DNA of 64,000 bases from Annona cherimola. Its lineage: Eukaryota > Streptophyta > Magnoliopsida > Magnoliales > Annonaceae. The position numbers and the translations under genes were made by a program. The stretch spans positions 3,107,501 through 3,171,500 of the forward strand of contig CM059974.1 in NCBI GenBank assembly GCA_030490835.1, written 5' to 3'. Below the pieces are notes generated by a model. It was not told the origin of the DNA, did not search any database, and saw only the letters and a list, made by a program, of their open reading frames with translations. Within the stretch, counting starts at the first letter, position 1, and the number at the start of each line of letters is the position of its first letter. Below are positions 1 through 11,464 of the stretch, one piece after another.

Positions 1-2279
1 GTCTGGAACATCCCCTCCTTGCACATTTTTCTCTCCGTAGTTCCCAAATTGAAAGGCGCGTTCGGATGGATGGAAACGAGTGCGTGTTTGGATATGTAGT
101 TTAGTGAAAAGGTACATGCAGAAAAGATAAAATGTTATGATACGTTTACTGTTGTTGAGCGTATATTGAACGATGCAAATAAATGATTGGAAAAATAAAG
201 GAGTGATTTAAAACTAAAAAGTGGAGAATATACAGATATAAATGATTGAAAGTGTAAAAAGGAAAATTGAAAAATAGGAATGATGATGGAAGAGAAATGA
301 TTTCGTGTTTACTGAATTGAAAACAGAAACGGTGATTAAAAAAGTAAACATATGGCTTGGTCTATGTTATTTACAATGCAACGTAATAAAAGATTTACGG
401 AGGACTGACTGGACTCTCTAATCTTGTAAACAGATTTGAGTTAGAAATGCAGGTCAAGTTAAAAAAAAATTGAACATATTATAAATTAAAGTCACTTTCA
501 TATTGAACTCAAAGAATGAATAATGACACATTTAGTTCAAGATTGGAATTTTATGATAAAATGGTATATATGCAGGTTAGCTCATATTGGCCTAACTGTA
601 ATCCTATTTTTAGATCAGACGTGCTTGTGACCCATTTTGGGTTGCCCAAATAGTGGCTTAACATGGTGTAAAGCAGATAAGATTGGCAGTGGGTCACATG
701 TCAAATTGGACCCGTTTACACCCCTAATATGAACCCATTTATGAACACACGTTAGTTGTGCCACTATGATGAAATGCTGGCCGGAGTCATTGAACCGTGC
801 TTCAAAGATGTCCATCAATTGTTTGAAGTAGATGATAGATATGGTAGCAAGGAAGTTGAATCACATTTTGCCTTGCAAGTCTAAGGTGGTAGGAAAGGCT
901 CAACACTTTTAAGATCTTTGAAAGTGGTCCTTAGGTCCATTATAGTTTGATAACATGGTGTGTGGGGTTAGACTTTAGGCTAGAGATAGGCATCTTCGAA
1001 AATTTAAACTTTTCTGCAATATGATGGTCGTGGTTGGGACTTGGGCCGATGGACTGTAAGGGTGGAGGTTATGGATGCTGGCGGAGAAGTAGAGCTCTTC
1101 CAGAGAAGGCTAGGCACATCTATTTTAAACAATAGTAGACCAGATTAAGCAGTGGTGGGATGGTGTTAGAAGCTTAAGATATATTGAGGTTGGGAAGGTT
1201 GTACATGGGGCTTGGACGAAGGTGGTAAGATTGTCTAGACGGACATAAAGCAGGGCAACACATATACGAATCGTGTTAGAGGTGATGGTGAGGCTGACGG
1301 GGGCACGTTCACCCAGGGCGAGAGGGGATTTGGAGGGGGAGTGGCTCGAGCTGGGAGTGTCGATTGGGATGTCAGAGCAGGTAAGGATGTTGAACAGGCC
1401 TCGACAAGAGAGTGGGAAGTCCGTTTGTAACGGGAGCTCTGGTTGTGGCTACGGAGGGAGACGGTCTCCAGTTCATGGGAACTCTTTTAAAAATTATATA
1501 TTTTTAGTTGGATTTTGTACATTATATTTAAAGTATTATTTTGACCGTTAATAATAAAATTCATACAAATCAGACGTTAATATAGTATTAAATAAGTAAA
1601 AATTATAAAAATATAAATTTATCACATAAAAATGACATAACATAATTTTAGTAATTATAAAAAAATATAAATTTACCACATAAAAATAACATAACATAAT
1701 TTTAATAACGTGGAAAGACTTTATTATACTTATCTGGTTAAAATACGTATATATAATGTTTTTGATTATATAAATTGCGGCATATGTATTATTTATAATT
1801 AAAACAACATCAGCCATTGAAATTCTTCAATTTTATTTTTATTAATTAATATAATCTGATTTTTATAATTTTTACTATCAATGGTCAAAATTATATTTTG
1901 AATTTATTGTACGGTTTAATTTTTAAAAAACAACAAGAAATATTATCTTTTGAAGGAGTTCTCACAGAGAGTTCCCAAGGACTAAACCCCGTCTCCTACT
2001 GAGGTGGGTTGGACCTATGCTTGAGTCAGTTGTTATTACAAGACTAGGATGAGATCCACTAGGATCGTCGATATAACTTGAAAGATAAAAAGACAGCAGA
2101 GTATTGCTCTGGGGCAGTAGTGTGCTCTTGGAAGGTTGGGTGATATTGGTTGCCTTGATCATGAGGTCTTGTAGGACTGGCCGTTGCAGTGTTGACTTGT
2201 TAGATCTGGATTCCTTTCTCAATGTCTAAGAGAGGCTTTGTGAGGGTGGTAGCAAGTGGTTGTTACTACTTCTTACTTT
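1..2279. other. Intergenic, no gene recognised
   Basis: AT-rich DNA without a supported gene. The first ~360 bases begin with a GTGTTTGGATA-like motif and resemble a decayed MITE. Bases 700-740 end in a CGTTTACACCCCTAA motif that looks like the right end of a degraded hAT-type element. The stretch 800-1480 is G-rich on the + strand and holds short open frames, none with a recognisable domain. From 1485 to 1950 the sequence is extremely AT-rich and includes a tandem repeat. Confidence 0.5.
1602..1707. repeat. Tandem duplication, two ~53-bp AT-rich units
   Basis: Two consecutive units, about 1602-1653 and 1654-1707, each run ATTATAAAAA, ATATAAATTTA, CACATAAAAAT, ACATAACATAATTTTA and differ by a few substitutions and a 2-bp insertion. 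It lies inside a longer AT-rich stretch and is non-coding as far as I can tell. Confidence 0.8.
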
Positions 2280-2527
2280 AAGAGAGTGTCTAGGAAAGTA
2301 ACAAAACTTTTGAATAAAATTTTTTTAAAGATAAAAGTTTTTAAATTGACAGAAAATAATGTGATATAATAATAGTAATGATGTGGAGTAAAAAGAATAG
2401 AATTAAAATAAATACGTTAATTATATAGATAGTTATATAAAAATGATTGGAAAGTAGCGTAGTTGTATATGGAAATGTAAAAAATTAATTAAAAAATAGA
2501 GGTGGTTATGAAGATTAAAAAGTTTCA
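2280..2527 (+). mobile_element. MITE family D copy 1 (decayed)
   Basis: This copy shares its order of motifs with five others in the window: an opening GTGT..GGAAAGT, AAAAGTTTTTAAA, a GATATAATAATAGTAATGAT block, GTTAAAATAgAT-like sequence, AAATGATTGGAAAGTAG, and a closing AAGATTAAAAAGTTT. It has no coding capacity. Boundaries are approximate because the termini are eroded. Confidence 0.55.
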
Positions 2528-2529
2528 AG

Positions 2530-3590
2530 GAAGAATTCGTTTTATATCGGCAACATTTATACTTAATTCTTAATATATTTATAATATTTTACAAATTCCG
2601 CTTATACCCATAATATTTCACAAAAAATTCTTATCAAACATTTATACCAATACAATTAACCTAACCGTTATCTACTCCACTGAAAATATGATTTTGCCAC
2701 TTAAAAAATTTTCAAAATTAAAATAATTTAACCTCAACGTAACTCTTAAATTATTTAATATCATATATTAATGATTTACTATTGAGTCATGTTAAGGTTA
2801 AGTTGTTTGAATTAGAAAATTTTGAATGAGCAATACCATCTTGTCAATAAGATAGATAACAATTGTGTTAACGATAAAGACATAAGAGCAAAATTTTATG
2901 GGTCTATAAGAAATTAAGGGTAAATATTATGGGCATAACATGAATTTTTTCAAATTTTATTCTTAAAAACTTTAATTGTCAACAAATACACCCTAAACTC
3001 ATATCAGAAACAATTGAAAGAGGCAGAGCTACTATCCCAACTTGGGGGCTTCTTTACTGCGCTGGTAACCCGTTCGCACAGATTGAAGACAAACACTGAT
3101 GGAAAGGTGCAATCTGGCAGGCGACATGACTGGGTGGAGTGCTGTGCAAAGGCATGACGGTGGACCGCATGCTTCCGGGAGCATACACGGAAGCATACAC
3201 CTATTTTATTTTATTTTATTTTTTTTTTAAAATTATTAGCCCAAGTTATTTAACGTACTTAAAAATTATACGGCCCTGCAAGCTCCCGGAGCATATGATG
3301 AAAGTCCGGTTTGGTTCCCCTCTGGTCCCACAATAACGTATCGGGAATGGCTGGAGGGCTCCGGACCTCCTTACCTTAAAAATAATAGTTAGGGGAAAAA
3401 AATTTCTAAACTCGATGAAGTCGTTTTTACACACCGCCCGAAATGACGAAGTTGAAAATGTCCGGGTCGAGTAGGGGTTGATGATAACTGAGGTCAGTTG
3501 CCAAGGACTAAGAAACAAGGAAAAGAGGGGAAAGAAGTCTCGCAGGTTACCCGTTTAGAAAAAAACACCTGAAGGGATGATTTAAATAAA
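2530..3590. other. Intergenic with foldback-MITE remnant
   Basis: There is no convincing gene. Bases about 3165-3310 contain two facing copies of a CTCCCGGAGCAT-type terminus (GCTTCCGGGAGCATACAC on the left, GCTCCCGGAGCATATGATG on the right) around an AT-rich core. The layout is the same as in the foldback elements at 27334-27758 and 63374-63766. Open frames here lack recognisable domains. Confidence 0.4.
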
Positions 3591-3956
3591 GGAGGATTGA
3601 AAAGATTAAAAAAAAAGGTGAGTAAATTCTGGTTGTTTCATTCCCGTCTCCTTAGTACTCAATTCAACTGTTCTGGTTTCCGCCAACGAGGATGCACATC
3701 CTTGCCATTTATAGGCCAGACCGAGGCCGTGGATGACGTAGCTTGGCTCCGCCCGAGTAGTCGGATCGGAGAAACAAGGTCACGCGCAAGCTCACGTGCC
3801 TCCAATAACGATTTTCCTCTTTATCTCCCGAAATCCCACCCCACTCTCCCCACCTTCCGCAGACTCGGCCGATACGCCCCGCGCGCGCTTGCTCTCGCTC
3901 GGGCGGGCGGGCGGGCGTTTGGTGGCCCCGGCCCATCTCGCCAGTCAGCCAGCCGG

Positions 3957-3989
3957 ATGAATTGCGTTGGGGTGGGGCGCGCAGTTTAA
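3957..3989 (+). promoter_or_regulatory. Upstream ORF in trihelix gene leader
   Basis: A 10-codon frame, ATG at 3957 to TAA at 3987-3989, encodes MNCVGVGRAV and ends 161 bases before the trihelix start codon. It matters only if transcription starts upstream of 3957, which the sequence cannot show. The leader after it (about 4079-4150) is almost pure pyrimidine, the Y-patch/CT-rich leader type common in plant core promoters. Confidence 0.35.
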
Positions 3990-4078
3990 GCCGCGTGCGC
4001 CACCCCCCCCCCCCCGTCCCCAGCCACCGATCACAAAACGACAAAACGCCTTCCCCTCACTAACCTACGCCGCCCCCC

Positions 4079-4150
4079 TCCTCTCCTCCTTATCCTCCAC
4101 CCTCCCTCCCTCCCTCTCTCTCCCGTCCTCCTCCTCCTCCCCCTCCCCCC
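4079..4150 (+). promoter_or_regulatory. Pyrimidine-rich leader before trihelix gene
   Basis: About 70 bases of CTCC/CCTC repeats lie directly upstream of the ATG at 4151. Such Y-patch tracts typically sit at or just downstream of plant transcription starts. A run of 13 C lies at 4003-4015. No clear TATA box is near; the closest is TTTATAGG near 3708. Confidence 0.45.
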
Positions 4151-5029
4151 ATGGCCGCCTCCTCTTCCTCTCCCTCTCCCTCCCCTCCTTCCCACAAGCC
4201 CGTTCTGCACTCCAACCAGCCGCAGCAACAGCAGCAACAGCAGCAACAACAGCAGCAACAGCAATCTTCTGTTAGAAGGATCCCTCCCCCTTGCTGGTCC
4301 CACCAAGAAACCCTAGCCCTCATCGACGCCTACCGCTCCAAATGGCACTCCCTCAACCGCGGCAACCTCCGTGCCTCCCACTGGCAGGACGTCGCCGACG
4401 CCGTCGCCGCCTCCTGCCGCCACGTCTCCCCTCCCAAGACCTCCCTGCAGTGCCGCCACAAGATCGAGAAGCTCCGCAAACGCTACCGCGCCGAGAAGCA
4501 CCGATCACTATCGGCCGGCCCCCGCGCCGGCCCTCCCTCCTGGCCCTACTTCCGCAGGATGGATTCCATGGAGATCGTCGCAGCCACCTCGCCGGATAAT
4601 CCGTCCTCCTCCGAGGAGGACGACGACGGCGATAACAACGACAACAACGGCAGGCTGGATCCTTCCCGCGCCGGCAACACCCGTAGCTTGCAGCGGCTGC
4701 TCTTGAACGGCGCCGGACAGCGCGTCGGGGCTCCGTCCGCTTCAGCCCGCGTCAAGGTAGAGGACGGCCGGGAGTCCGGCGGGGGAGGGAACGCAAAGAA
4801 GGGGCCTTTGTCGTCGGGGTTCGATGCGGTGGCCTCGGCTGTAAGAATGGTCGGGGAGGGGTTTGTGAGGGTGGAGAAGATGAAGATGGAGATGGCGAGA
4901 GAGATGGAGAGGGTGAGGATGGATATGGAGTTGAAGCGGACGGAGATGTTTATCGAGTCCCAGCAGCGGATCTTCGATGCTTTCTTGGATGGTTTTCGGG
5001 GGGAGAAGAGGGTGAAGAGAGAGAATTAG
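4151..5029 (+). CDS. Trihelix transcription factor, SIP1 clade (ASIL/ENAP-like)
   Basis: This is a 292-residue, intronless protein. Residues 1-24 are Ser/Pro-rich, and 25-38 are a run of 14 Gln encoded by mixed CAA/CAG. Residues ~46-140 form the trihelix (Myb/SANT-like) DNA-binding domain. It has the spaced tryptophans W49, W65 and W78, then W131 in SWPYFRRMDSME, and the basic helix KIEKLRKRYRAEK. Residues 154-167 are an acidic/Asn stretch. Residues ~237-283 form a Met/Glu/Arg-rich coiled coil (VEKMKMEMAREMERVRMDME) ending at FLDGF, the conserved C-terminal helix of the SIP1 clade. A basic tail, KRVKREN, could serve as a nuclear signal. Family members bind GT-type promoter elements in the nucleus, and ASIL members repress embryo-maturation genes; the targets here are unknown. 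The coding GC content is far above the surroundings. The ATG at 4151 is chosen because it precedes the whole conserved region. The long -1 and antisense frames over the Gln tract are shadows. Confidence 0.92.
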   Translation: MAASSSSPSPSPPSHKPVLHSNQPQQQQQQQQQQQQQQSSVRRIPPPCWSHQETLALIDAYRSKWHSLNRGNLRASHWQDVADAVAASCRHVSPPKTSLQCRHKIEKLRKRYRAEKHRSLSAGPRAGPPSWPYFRRMDSMEIVAATSPDNPSSSEEDDDGDNNDNNGRLDPSRAGNTRSLQRLLLNGAGQRVGAPSASARVKVEDGRESGGGGNAKKGPLSSGFDAVASAVRMVGEGFVRVEKMKMEMAREMERVRMDMELKRTEMFIESQQRIFDAFLDGFRGEKRVKREN

Positions 5030-7140
5030 AGGGTGGATTTCCCGTTGTGATTCTTCTTGGAAGTGGGTCTTTCAATGATTCCTGCTTGGGCTGTCGGGGT
5101 TGGTGATCTCTTTGCTGCCAAATGGAGTTGGGGTGAGTTTTAGCGTATGCCAGGCTTCAATTTTTTTTTTTTTTTTGGTTCCTCATGGATTTAGCTGGAT
5201 CCTATGGTCAACGCTTAAAAATTTTGTTTATAATTTCCTCTAACGTAACTAATTGGGCTGTAATCTAGTGTAGATTTTTTTTTTTGTTTTAAAATTTTGA
5301 TTTAATGCTGCAATACATATTCTTTTAGCTTCAATTTTCTGCTTTCGTCAAGCTTACATCATAATTCTTTGCCCCCAGGATTGAGAATACATTCTGTGGC
5401 TTGGCAATGTTTCTAACTCTGTGATGCATTTTAGTTCTTTGTCATCATTCTTTCATTTCTTTGTATGTGTTCGAGTTTCCTTGAGAAATGCTTTTTCGGG
5501 TTTTTGAAGATTCATTGGACTGTTGCCTGAAAACTCTTTGAACTCAATTGCTCCCATCTTTTGTATCATGTTGAGAGAAAAGTCTTAGTGGTGTTCGCAT
5601 GAGACTTCTGGTACAAGCGGGTTTGTTGGAAGCGGGACGTGGAATAGCCTTTGGTTGGACGCCGGCATGGAGCAACGTGAAAGGCTACTAGTTGCGATGT
5701 TGTCGTCTAATTGTAGCATGCTTAATTCTGGCATCGGGACCTTTATTTTTGTGTTGCAGTTGTAGCAGGTCAATAATCTACCTTAACAGTGTTATTACTT
5801 GCTGTCTGATGAATTTTGTTTGCCTTTTCCATTTCCAATGTGCAGTGTTTTTTTCCTTTATTATTTCGGGCCATGGAATGGTGTGGCGCACTTTATGCCC
5901 TAGAGTCTGGATCATGGATATTTGTCCCTCTCAGCAAGAGAAGTAATTTCATTTGTTTCCAACCAATGTATGCAGTGAGAGCTGAGATGGCAGATACTTT
6001 CTTGTGTATGGAAGGCCATTCTTTTGCTTGCATTTTCATTTATGGTGTTAACTTCCGTCGGTTGTTTTTCGCACCTTTCCAATTGTATCTCTGATGCATG
6101 GGTCACCCAGTGTTGTTAAAGGAGTTACCCATATGAAGCTGGACTGTGTCAAGATTTGCTCGGGAAGGTCATTACTTTCCTCCCAATTGAGACTTCACAA
6201 CTTGGAAGTCTGTTTTCAGGGGTAGTCTTCAGCGGTCATTTCCACTTTGTCTATGGAAAAAGAAAGTCTGTGGGATTCCTTTATGAGGTTTTTATTGGTT
6301 GATTTCTGGAAATAATGTCGTGTTATTCTTCAGTTCGCAGCATATCTAATTATCTTTGTTTGTAGCACAGTATTATTCTACTTCAATAGGCGTTTATTTC
6401 TAGCTGTACTTTTGTTGGTATTCCATCTTTTATCGCATATCATGAGACAGGAAATAAAAGTGATTCTTTTCTGATCGGCAGCATGATTAGTTGCATCGAG
6501 AGTGCATACCCCTCTGTAATTAACTTGTCAATGCTTAGCCACTGAAGACTGTGTCAGTCATAAACCTTCATCAGATGTAGGCTTCCTCTCTGACTAGTCG
6601 GTCCTTGCATGGGCAGTCGTCAGTTGAACCCGGATATATGAATTCAATGTAGTTCATATGTCAGTTGTTTGAGCTTCTTGCAGAACAGACCTTTAATGGT
6701 AAGGGGATGCACCATTGCTGCTTTACTGTTATTACTATTATTATTATTATTATTATTATCATTATTTTATTTCTGCTTCATTATTAGATTGCCGGTTACT
6801 GGATTCAAAATCGCAACCTGATAATAAGTTGATGGAGATGCTTGTTTTGTTGGTTTTGATGATAAGAAATCCTTAATCATGCCATTGATGTACGTGATAA
6901 GGAAGGATTGAATTACGTTTTCCAGCTAATTGGAATTTGGACCTTATAGTTTGTATATTTGCGAAAATGACCTTTGAAATTTTTTGAGCTCTGCAAACTG
7001 AACTCTGTGAACGCGAAGTGTTGAAAAACCCGTGTTTATAATCTTGATTGGACGAAATGGCCCCGGAAAACCCTTCTTCCCGAAGCTCTGCATGACTGTT
7101 GACTTGCTGCTGCTCACCTCTTATATGGAACTCCCCTCAG
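5030..7140. other. Trihelix 3' flank, probable UTR and intergenic
   Basis: This is T-rich on the + strand, with no coding region that I recognise. The first few hundred bases are presumably 3' UTR of the trihelix gene. An AATAAA lies at 6453-6458, but the true poly(A) site cannot be decided. A trinucleotide microsatellite (TTA)n lies at about 6730-6759. Open frames at 5692-6106 are short and featureless. Confidence 0.45.
6730..6759. repeat. (TTA)n microsatellite
   Basis: About ten near-perfect TTA units lie in non-coding DNA. Confidence 0.85.
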
Positions 7141-7144
7141 GGTG

Positions 7145-7405
7145 CGGTTGTCTAACCCTAAAACTTTTTAATCTATAAATTTTCATTTTCTATGACTATC
7201 GTACATTTTATTTATTTTTGTACATTTTCATATATAACAATTCTACTTTTCAATCATTTCTATGCAACTATAAATATAATTAAACTATTTATTTTGACTT
7301 TAATAATTATTTTTATTATATTACATCATTTTTTCATTTAAAAAATTTTTATATTAAAAACTTTCGTTCAAAAGTTTTATCATTTTCCAAATAAACTTAT
7401 AATGT
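7145..7405 (-). mobile_element. MITE family D copy 2
   Basis: This is the reverse-orientation relative of the copy at 22318-22600. It contains TTTTCATTTTCTATGACTATC, CTTTTCAATCATTTCTATG, TTATTTTGACTTTAATAAT and a closing TTTTATCATTTTCCAAATAAAC terminus (complement of the GTGTTTGGGAAGTGATAAAA start). Non-coding; boundaries approximate. Confidence 0.6.
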
Positions 7406-7494
7406 AATTGTTTTTATTTTTTAATATTTTGATGTTTGATGAAAAATTTACATTATTTATTAAATATTATCTTTTCAAAAAATATTTATATTGA

Positions 7495-7735
7495 CATAAA
7501 AATCTTTCCGTTTGTCTAGTGTTATTGTGGATGATTTCATTTACAAATGTGTAGAATCAACTCTATTAAAAAAGTATAAAATTAACCTAATAAAATGATT
7601 TAATGCTAAATATTAATTTTAAAGTTGTATTTTTAACATTTAAATTATCTAAAAATACCATTATTATGTGGACAAAAGATTTTGTAAGTATTATTACATT
7701 ATAATATATATAAGTAGATGCAACCATTTTTTATG
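7495..7735 (+). repeat. Dispersed AT-rich repeat, copy 1
   Basis: Shares a long colinear pattern with 28800-29025: GTCTAGTgTTATT, ACAAATgTgTAgAATCAAC, TTTAATgCTAAATATTAATTTTAAA, TTTTTAACATTTAAATTAT, then TTTTGTAAGTATTaTTACATT. It has no coding capacity. It is probably another MITE or element remnant of unknown type. Confidence 0.5.
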
Positions 7736-7789
7736 ACTTATGCATGAAAAAAAATATTTTTCAGCAATTATGACCTGTAAGGGTTTTTT

Positions 7790-8830
7790 ACATTATGAGA
7801 TTTGTTTTATAGCTCACGAGTTTCATATATTTACTTTTTAGGCCCTTTAAGTTTGTCTTTTTGAGTTTTAGTTTCGGTCGTTAACGCACGTTAAAAGCGC
7901 TGCTGTTAATTGCATATACAAGTTGACTCATAATCTTATTATTAATTGCATATATGAGTTGACTCATATATGTACTTAATAATATGTCATTAACAGTAGA
8001 GACTAAAATGCAAATAGAGCAAACTTACAAGGTCTAAAAAGGAAATACGTGAAACTTGTTAGGGGTGGGAATTGGGGCGAGTTGACCCATGACTCTGCTT
8101 TGACCCGAACTGTTTTTGTCAGGGTAAAAGTTAAAACTAATATATTTTTGACCCGGTATATGGTTGAGTTAGAAATTTTGACCCGAATTCAAAAATAGGG
8201 TCGGGGTGAGTCGACCATGTCTCGACCCGAAGAGTCCGACCCGCCTCGCATATATTAATTTATTAAAAATTATAAGCCTATGTTTAAATATTATTATTAT
8301 TTTCTTTCAAAATTTTCACTTTTTTGTAATAAACTCTATCAATAATAGAATAATTAATTTATTCAGAAAGCAATATAAGAATCGATAAAAAAGAATTTGT
8401 ACATATATAATCCTTATGTGTAATTGTATATTAATCTATTTTAATAAATTTATATTATATTTTCAAATGTTTTATTTTCTTAATTATGTATTTTTAATAA
8501 TTAATGAAATATTGAAGCATATAATATTTAAATTTAGTATAGATGTATACTTATGTTTGATAGTTATATATATTCTTAAAATTATTTTATTTGAATCGTA
8601 TTTTTGACCTGACTCGTTATTCCGAAACCGGTCTGATACTAACCCGAAGTTTATTCCAGAATATATTAAAAAATAATTAGGGTTAAACCGACATTGTCCT
8701 GATCCGGTATAAAAAGAGTGTCAAATTCAATTTTTAAAAAGTAGGGTCATGGATAGGCAAATCTTGATTCGGTATGGCCCGCCTCGATTACCACCCCTAA
8801 AACTTGTGGGCTAGAAAGCAAATACACATA
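7790..8830. mobile_element. Foldback element split by a hAT element
   Basis: The left arm (about 7800-7890: CTCACGAGTTTCATATATTT, AGGCCCTTTAAGTTTG) and right arm (about 7985-8059 continuing at 8800-8830: CAAACTTACAAGGTCTAAAA, GTGAAACTTGTGGGCTAG) are diverged inverted repeats. The family A hAT element at 8060-8799 landed in the right arm and duplicated AAACTTGT, so the foldback is the older insertion. Outer ends are not resolved. Confidence 0.6.
8060..8799 (+). mobile_element. Non-autonomous hAT element, family A (740 bp)
   Basis: It starts TAGGGGTGGGAATTGGGGCG and ends ATTACCACCCCTA, imperfect terminal inverted repeats. It is flanked by a perfect 8-bp target duplication, AAACTTGT (8052-8059 and 8800-8807). 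The 8-bp duplication and the TAGGGGTG/CACCCCTA ends are hallmarks of the hAT superfamily. The GC-rich subterminal regions contain repeated GACCCG-type motifs and the core is AT-rich. There is no transposase frame, so it is non-autonomous. Relatives lie at 22095-22252, 38841-39391 and 40218-44225. Confidence 0.9.
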
Positions 8831-9237
8831 GTTAGAGGTACCAAAATACAAAAAACGCATCCTATACACGTGTTGATTTGTATAAAATTTGGTCTATTAG
8901 TTAAATAAATAATGTTAAATATAATGAATGAAGTGAATTATTTTTAAATATCAATATATTAAAAATAGGAGAAGTTACATGAGAGAGCTTCTATGTAAGT
9001 GTAAAATAAATTATAAATTGTAATTTTCAAAAGTAGAAGGGTTATTTGCTTTTTTTCGACTTCTGCATATTCTCCCCGCAACTTTTCTAATTGCAAATGA
9101 CACGTGTCTTGGTTTAGGAATTCGTGCATAGATTAATTTATGCATTGAATTTTTATCGAAAAAAATTTATGCATTGAATTAATTTCTTCGGTATCAAAGA
9201 AAAATAGAGAAATATTTTCTCGTATAATGAATTCTCT

Positions 9238-9500
9238 AATCAGCACTATCTGGCGGCAACAAATACATCGGATGAACTGAGTCAAGCCCAGCTTTCATCT
9301 GCTTAGCTTTATTATTATTATTTTAGTTACTATATTTACGTCTATCTCAACTGAATGTTAAAATTACTTGATCTAATCAACACTACTGGCTGCAACGAAT
9401 CCATGGGATGAACTGAGTCAACCCAGCTTCCATCTACTTAGCTTTACTTTTTTGTTATTGGTATATATCCATCGCTACCGATGCTATAATTACTTGAGCT
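9238..9500. repeat. Tandem duplication, ~137-bp unit
   Basis: Unit 1 starts at 9238 (AATCAGCACTATCTGGC) and unit 2 at 9375 (AATCAACACTACTGGC). Both continue with GGATGAACTGAGTCAA, CCCAGCTT and CATCTgCTTAGCTTTA. A partial third copy (ATAATTACTTGAGCTTTACT) follows at about 9490. Non-coding; a smaller duplication (ATTTATGCATTGAATT) lies just upstream at 9130-9182. Confidence 0.8.
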
Positions 9501-9713
9501 TTACTGGAGTGCGAGCGCATCTATGAAACCTATATGGCTTGAGGCTTGATTAGTTAGCCTAAGGTTCCTTTGTTTTGCAATTTGCTGGGCCTAAGGTCGA
9601 ATCTAAGCTCAAAACTGCAGGCAGAAATAATATTAAAAAACAAGCTTGCTAATGAAAAGTAAGGAGAAGTAGTTGAAAATATAAATAATGATGAATAGTC
9701 GGATATTTATAAT

Positions 9714-10209
9714 TAGTGGTGCGAACGAGTCAGGTAATATAATCAATACTTTACGGGAAACTAATAACTTTAAGATTTGGAATAGGGGTCAGGTTGCCTT
9801 AAGTTGAATTTAAATTATTATACGGGTTGAAAATATAAGTCAAGTTTACAGATATAATATATTTGATATATATTGCAAATTAAATTCATATAAATAATAA
9901 GCTTAAAGGTTGGATACTAAAATACTTGATTAATAAATTGATTTAAATTACAAGTTGTCATGATTGAAAAAAAAAAAAAAAACGAGGCATTCAGTTTAAG
10001 ATTTTCCGTATGTCATGGGTCGGGTAAAGACTAAATATACATTTTTTTTCTTTTTTGAGACGAGGGTAAAGATACGGTTGACCCAACATCAGCTCTAATT
10101 TCATATGGGTTCAAAGATTTTAACCCTCTTTCGTCTCGCGGCAACCTAGGCAGCTGTCCAACTTGAGTAAAAAGTCGGGTCAAGGCCGTGTCAAATTTGC
10201 ACTCCCGTA
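9714..10209 (+). mobile_element. Possible hAT-like non-autonomous element
   Basis: The left end TAGTGGTGCGAACGAGTC and right end CAAATTTGCACTCCCGTA are roughly inverted repeats and resemble family C ends. The interior has the AT-rich core and GGGTCaGG-type subterminal motifs of the other hAT elements. I could not find a convincing 8-bp target duplication, so the boundaries and the assignment are tentative. Confidence 0.4.
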
Positions 10210-10769
10210 TATAAATCGAAGTGTCCAGAGAATTTGAAAAATTATTAAATAAATTTATCACTTTTTTATTGCATCTAAACACGCTCTTGTATTGAATTCT
10301 ACTTGTCAAATCATACAAGAATGCAAATATAAGATACCCAAATTAATAGTTTAATTTTCACCAACCTCCAACATAAAATCACCCACATTTGGAACCACAT
10401 AATCTAACGAAAAATTTAGGCTACTCAAATGTAATTACCAAGAACTCTATTTTTTGGATATATAGGAAGGTCCAATACAACTATCTTTCTAGGAGCAATA
10501 CAACTAGATGAAGAGAGCATTTTAAGACGTCGTGTCAGGTTATAAATAAGGTCTACTGTTGGGATTGTGGTTAAGGAATCAATAGTTTGCAACATGCTTA
10601 TAGTGCTCAATAAATTTTTTGTCACATTACTGCGAGACAACGCTCTCTTTTGAACTCGATATCAGGAACTCATGCACTGACAATGTGATATCAACAGGCT
10701 ATGTGCTGGTTCACAATGATATTGGTTAGTGATGGCACAATTATTGCTATCGTGATAGTATATCGTTGG

Positions 10770-11190
10770 GTAAATTCTTATATATATATCTACACAATTT
10801 ACTCAGAATTATAAATATATCCATCTAGTTTTAAAAATTATAAATAATCCCGTATGGTTTTTCTATAGTTGCAAATATACTTGCACAATTATGATGCTGT
10901 AATTGCACTATTACGACATGAATATATTTGTAATTATGGTCAAACTATGTAAATATATTTTCAAAAATTAAATATAATTATTTTAATTTCTAAAATTATA
11001 ATATACCTATAGTATTTACATATCTTTACAATATACTTACGCCATAACGATGCAGTAATTATATTATAACAATTTGAGTATATTTACAATTATAGTCAAA
11101 CTTTGTGAGGTTATTTGTAATTTTTGAAACTATATGATGTATTTGCCATTATAGTCAAATTATGTAGGTATATTAAAAATTATTTATAAT
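10770..11190. repeat. AT-rich inverted-repeat region, probable MITE
   Basis: Many alternating ATTATAGTCAAAcTaTGTAggTATATT and complement-like AATATACtTGCACAATTATGATG blocks face one another, giving a weak foldback. It contains no gene. The repeated blocks make this likely to be a decayed foldback MITE. Confidence 0.4.
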
Positions 11191-11464
11191 GTTTGTTGAG
11201 AAAAATTAATCTCTTGGTGAGAAGGGGAAAAAAGATTCCCCATCTCCATTTCAAATCTAGAAATTATACAACTGTTTTTCACATCCTTTGGTATGACTTA
11301 ATATTGTGAGTATTTAACTATTTTCCTTTTTTTATTATTTCAAAAAAACTATTTCCCTTTTTCATTAGTATTTATATTTTAAATATTTTTTAAAAATACC
11401 CATATAAAATTTTACCTATCCATCATTATTCATCACTCTTGATTAATTATTGGACCCTGATTTC

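Noticed and set aside
3597..4044. 130-aa (+) and 111-aa (-) frames upstream of the trihelix gene
   Set aside because: GC-rich promoter sequence with no domain; both overlap the probable leader.
4031..4599. Several long frames over the trihelix gene, including a Leu-rich and a Cys-rich antisense frame
   Set aside because: They arise from the CAG/CAA tract and GC-rich coding sequence read in wrong phases; only the + frame from 4151 has family motifs.
10031..10318. 95-aa minus-strand frame
   Set aside because: Lies across the end of a hAT-like element; no recognisable protein features.
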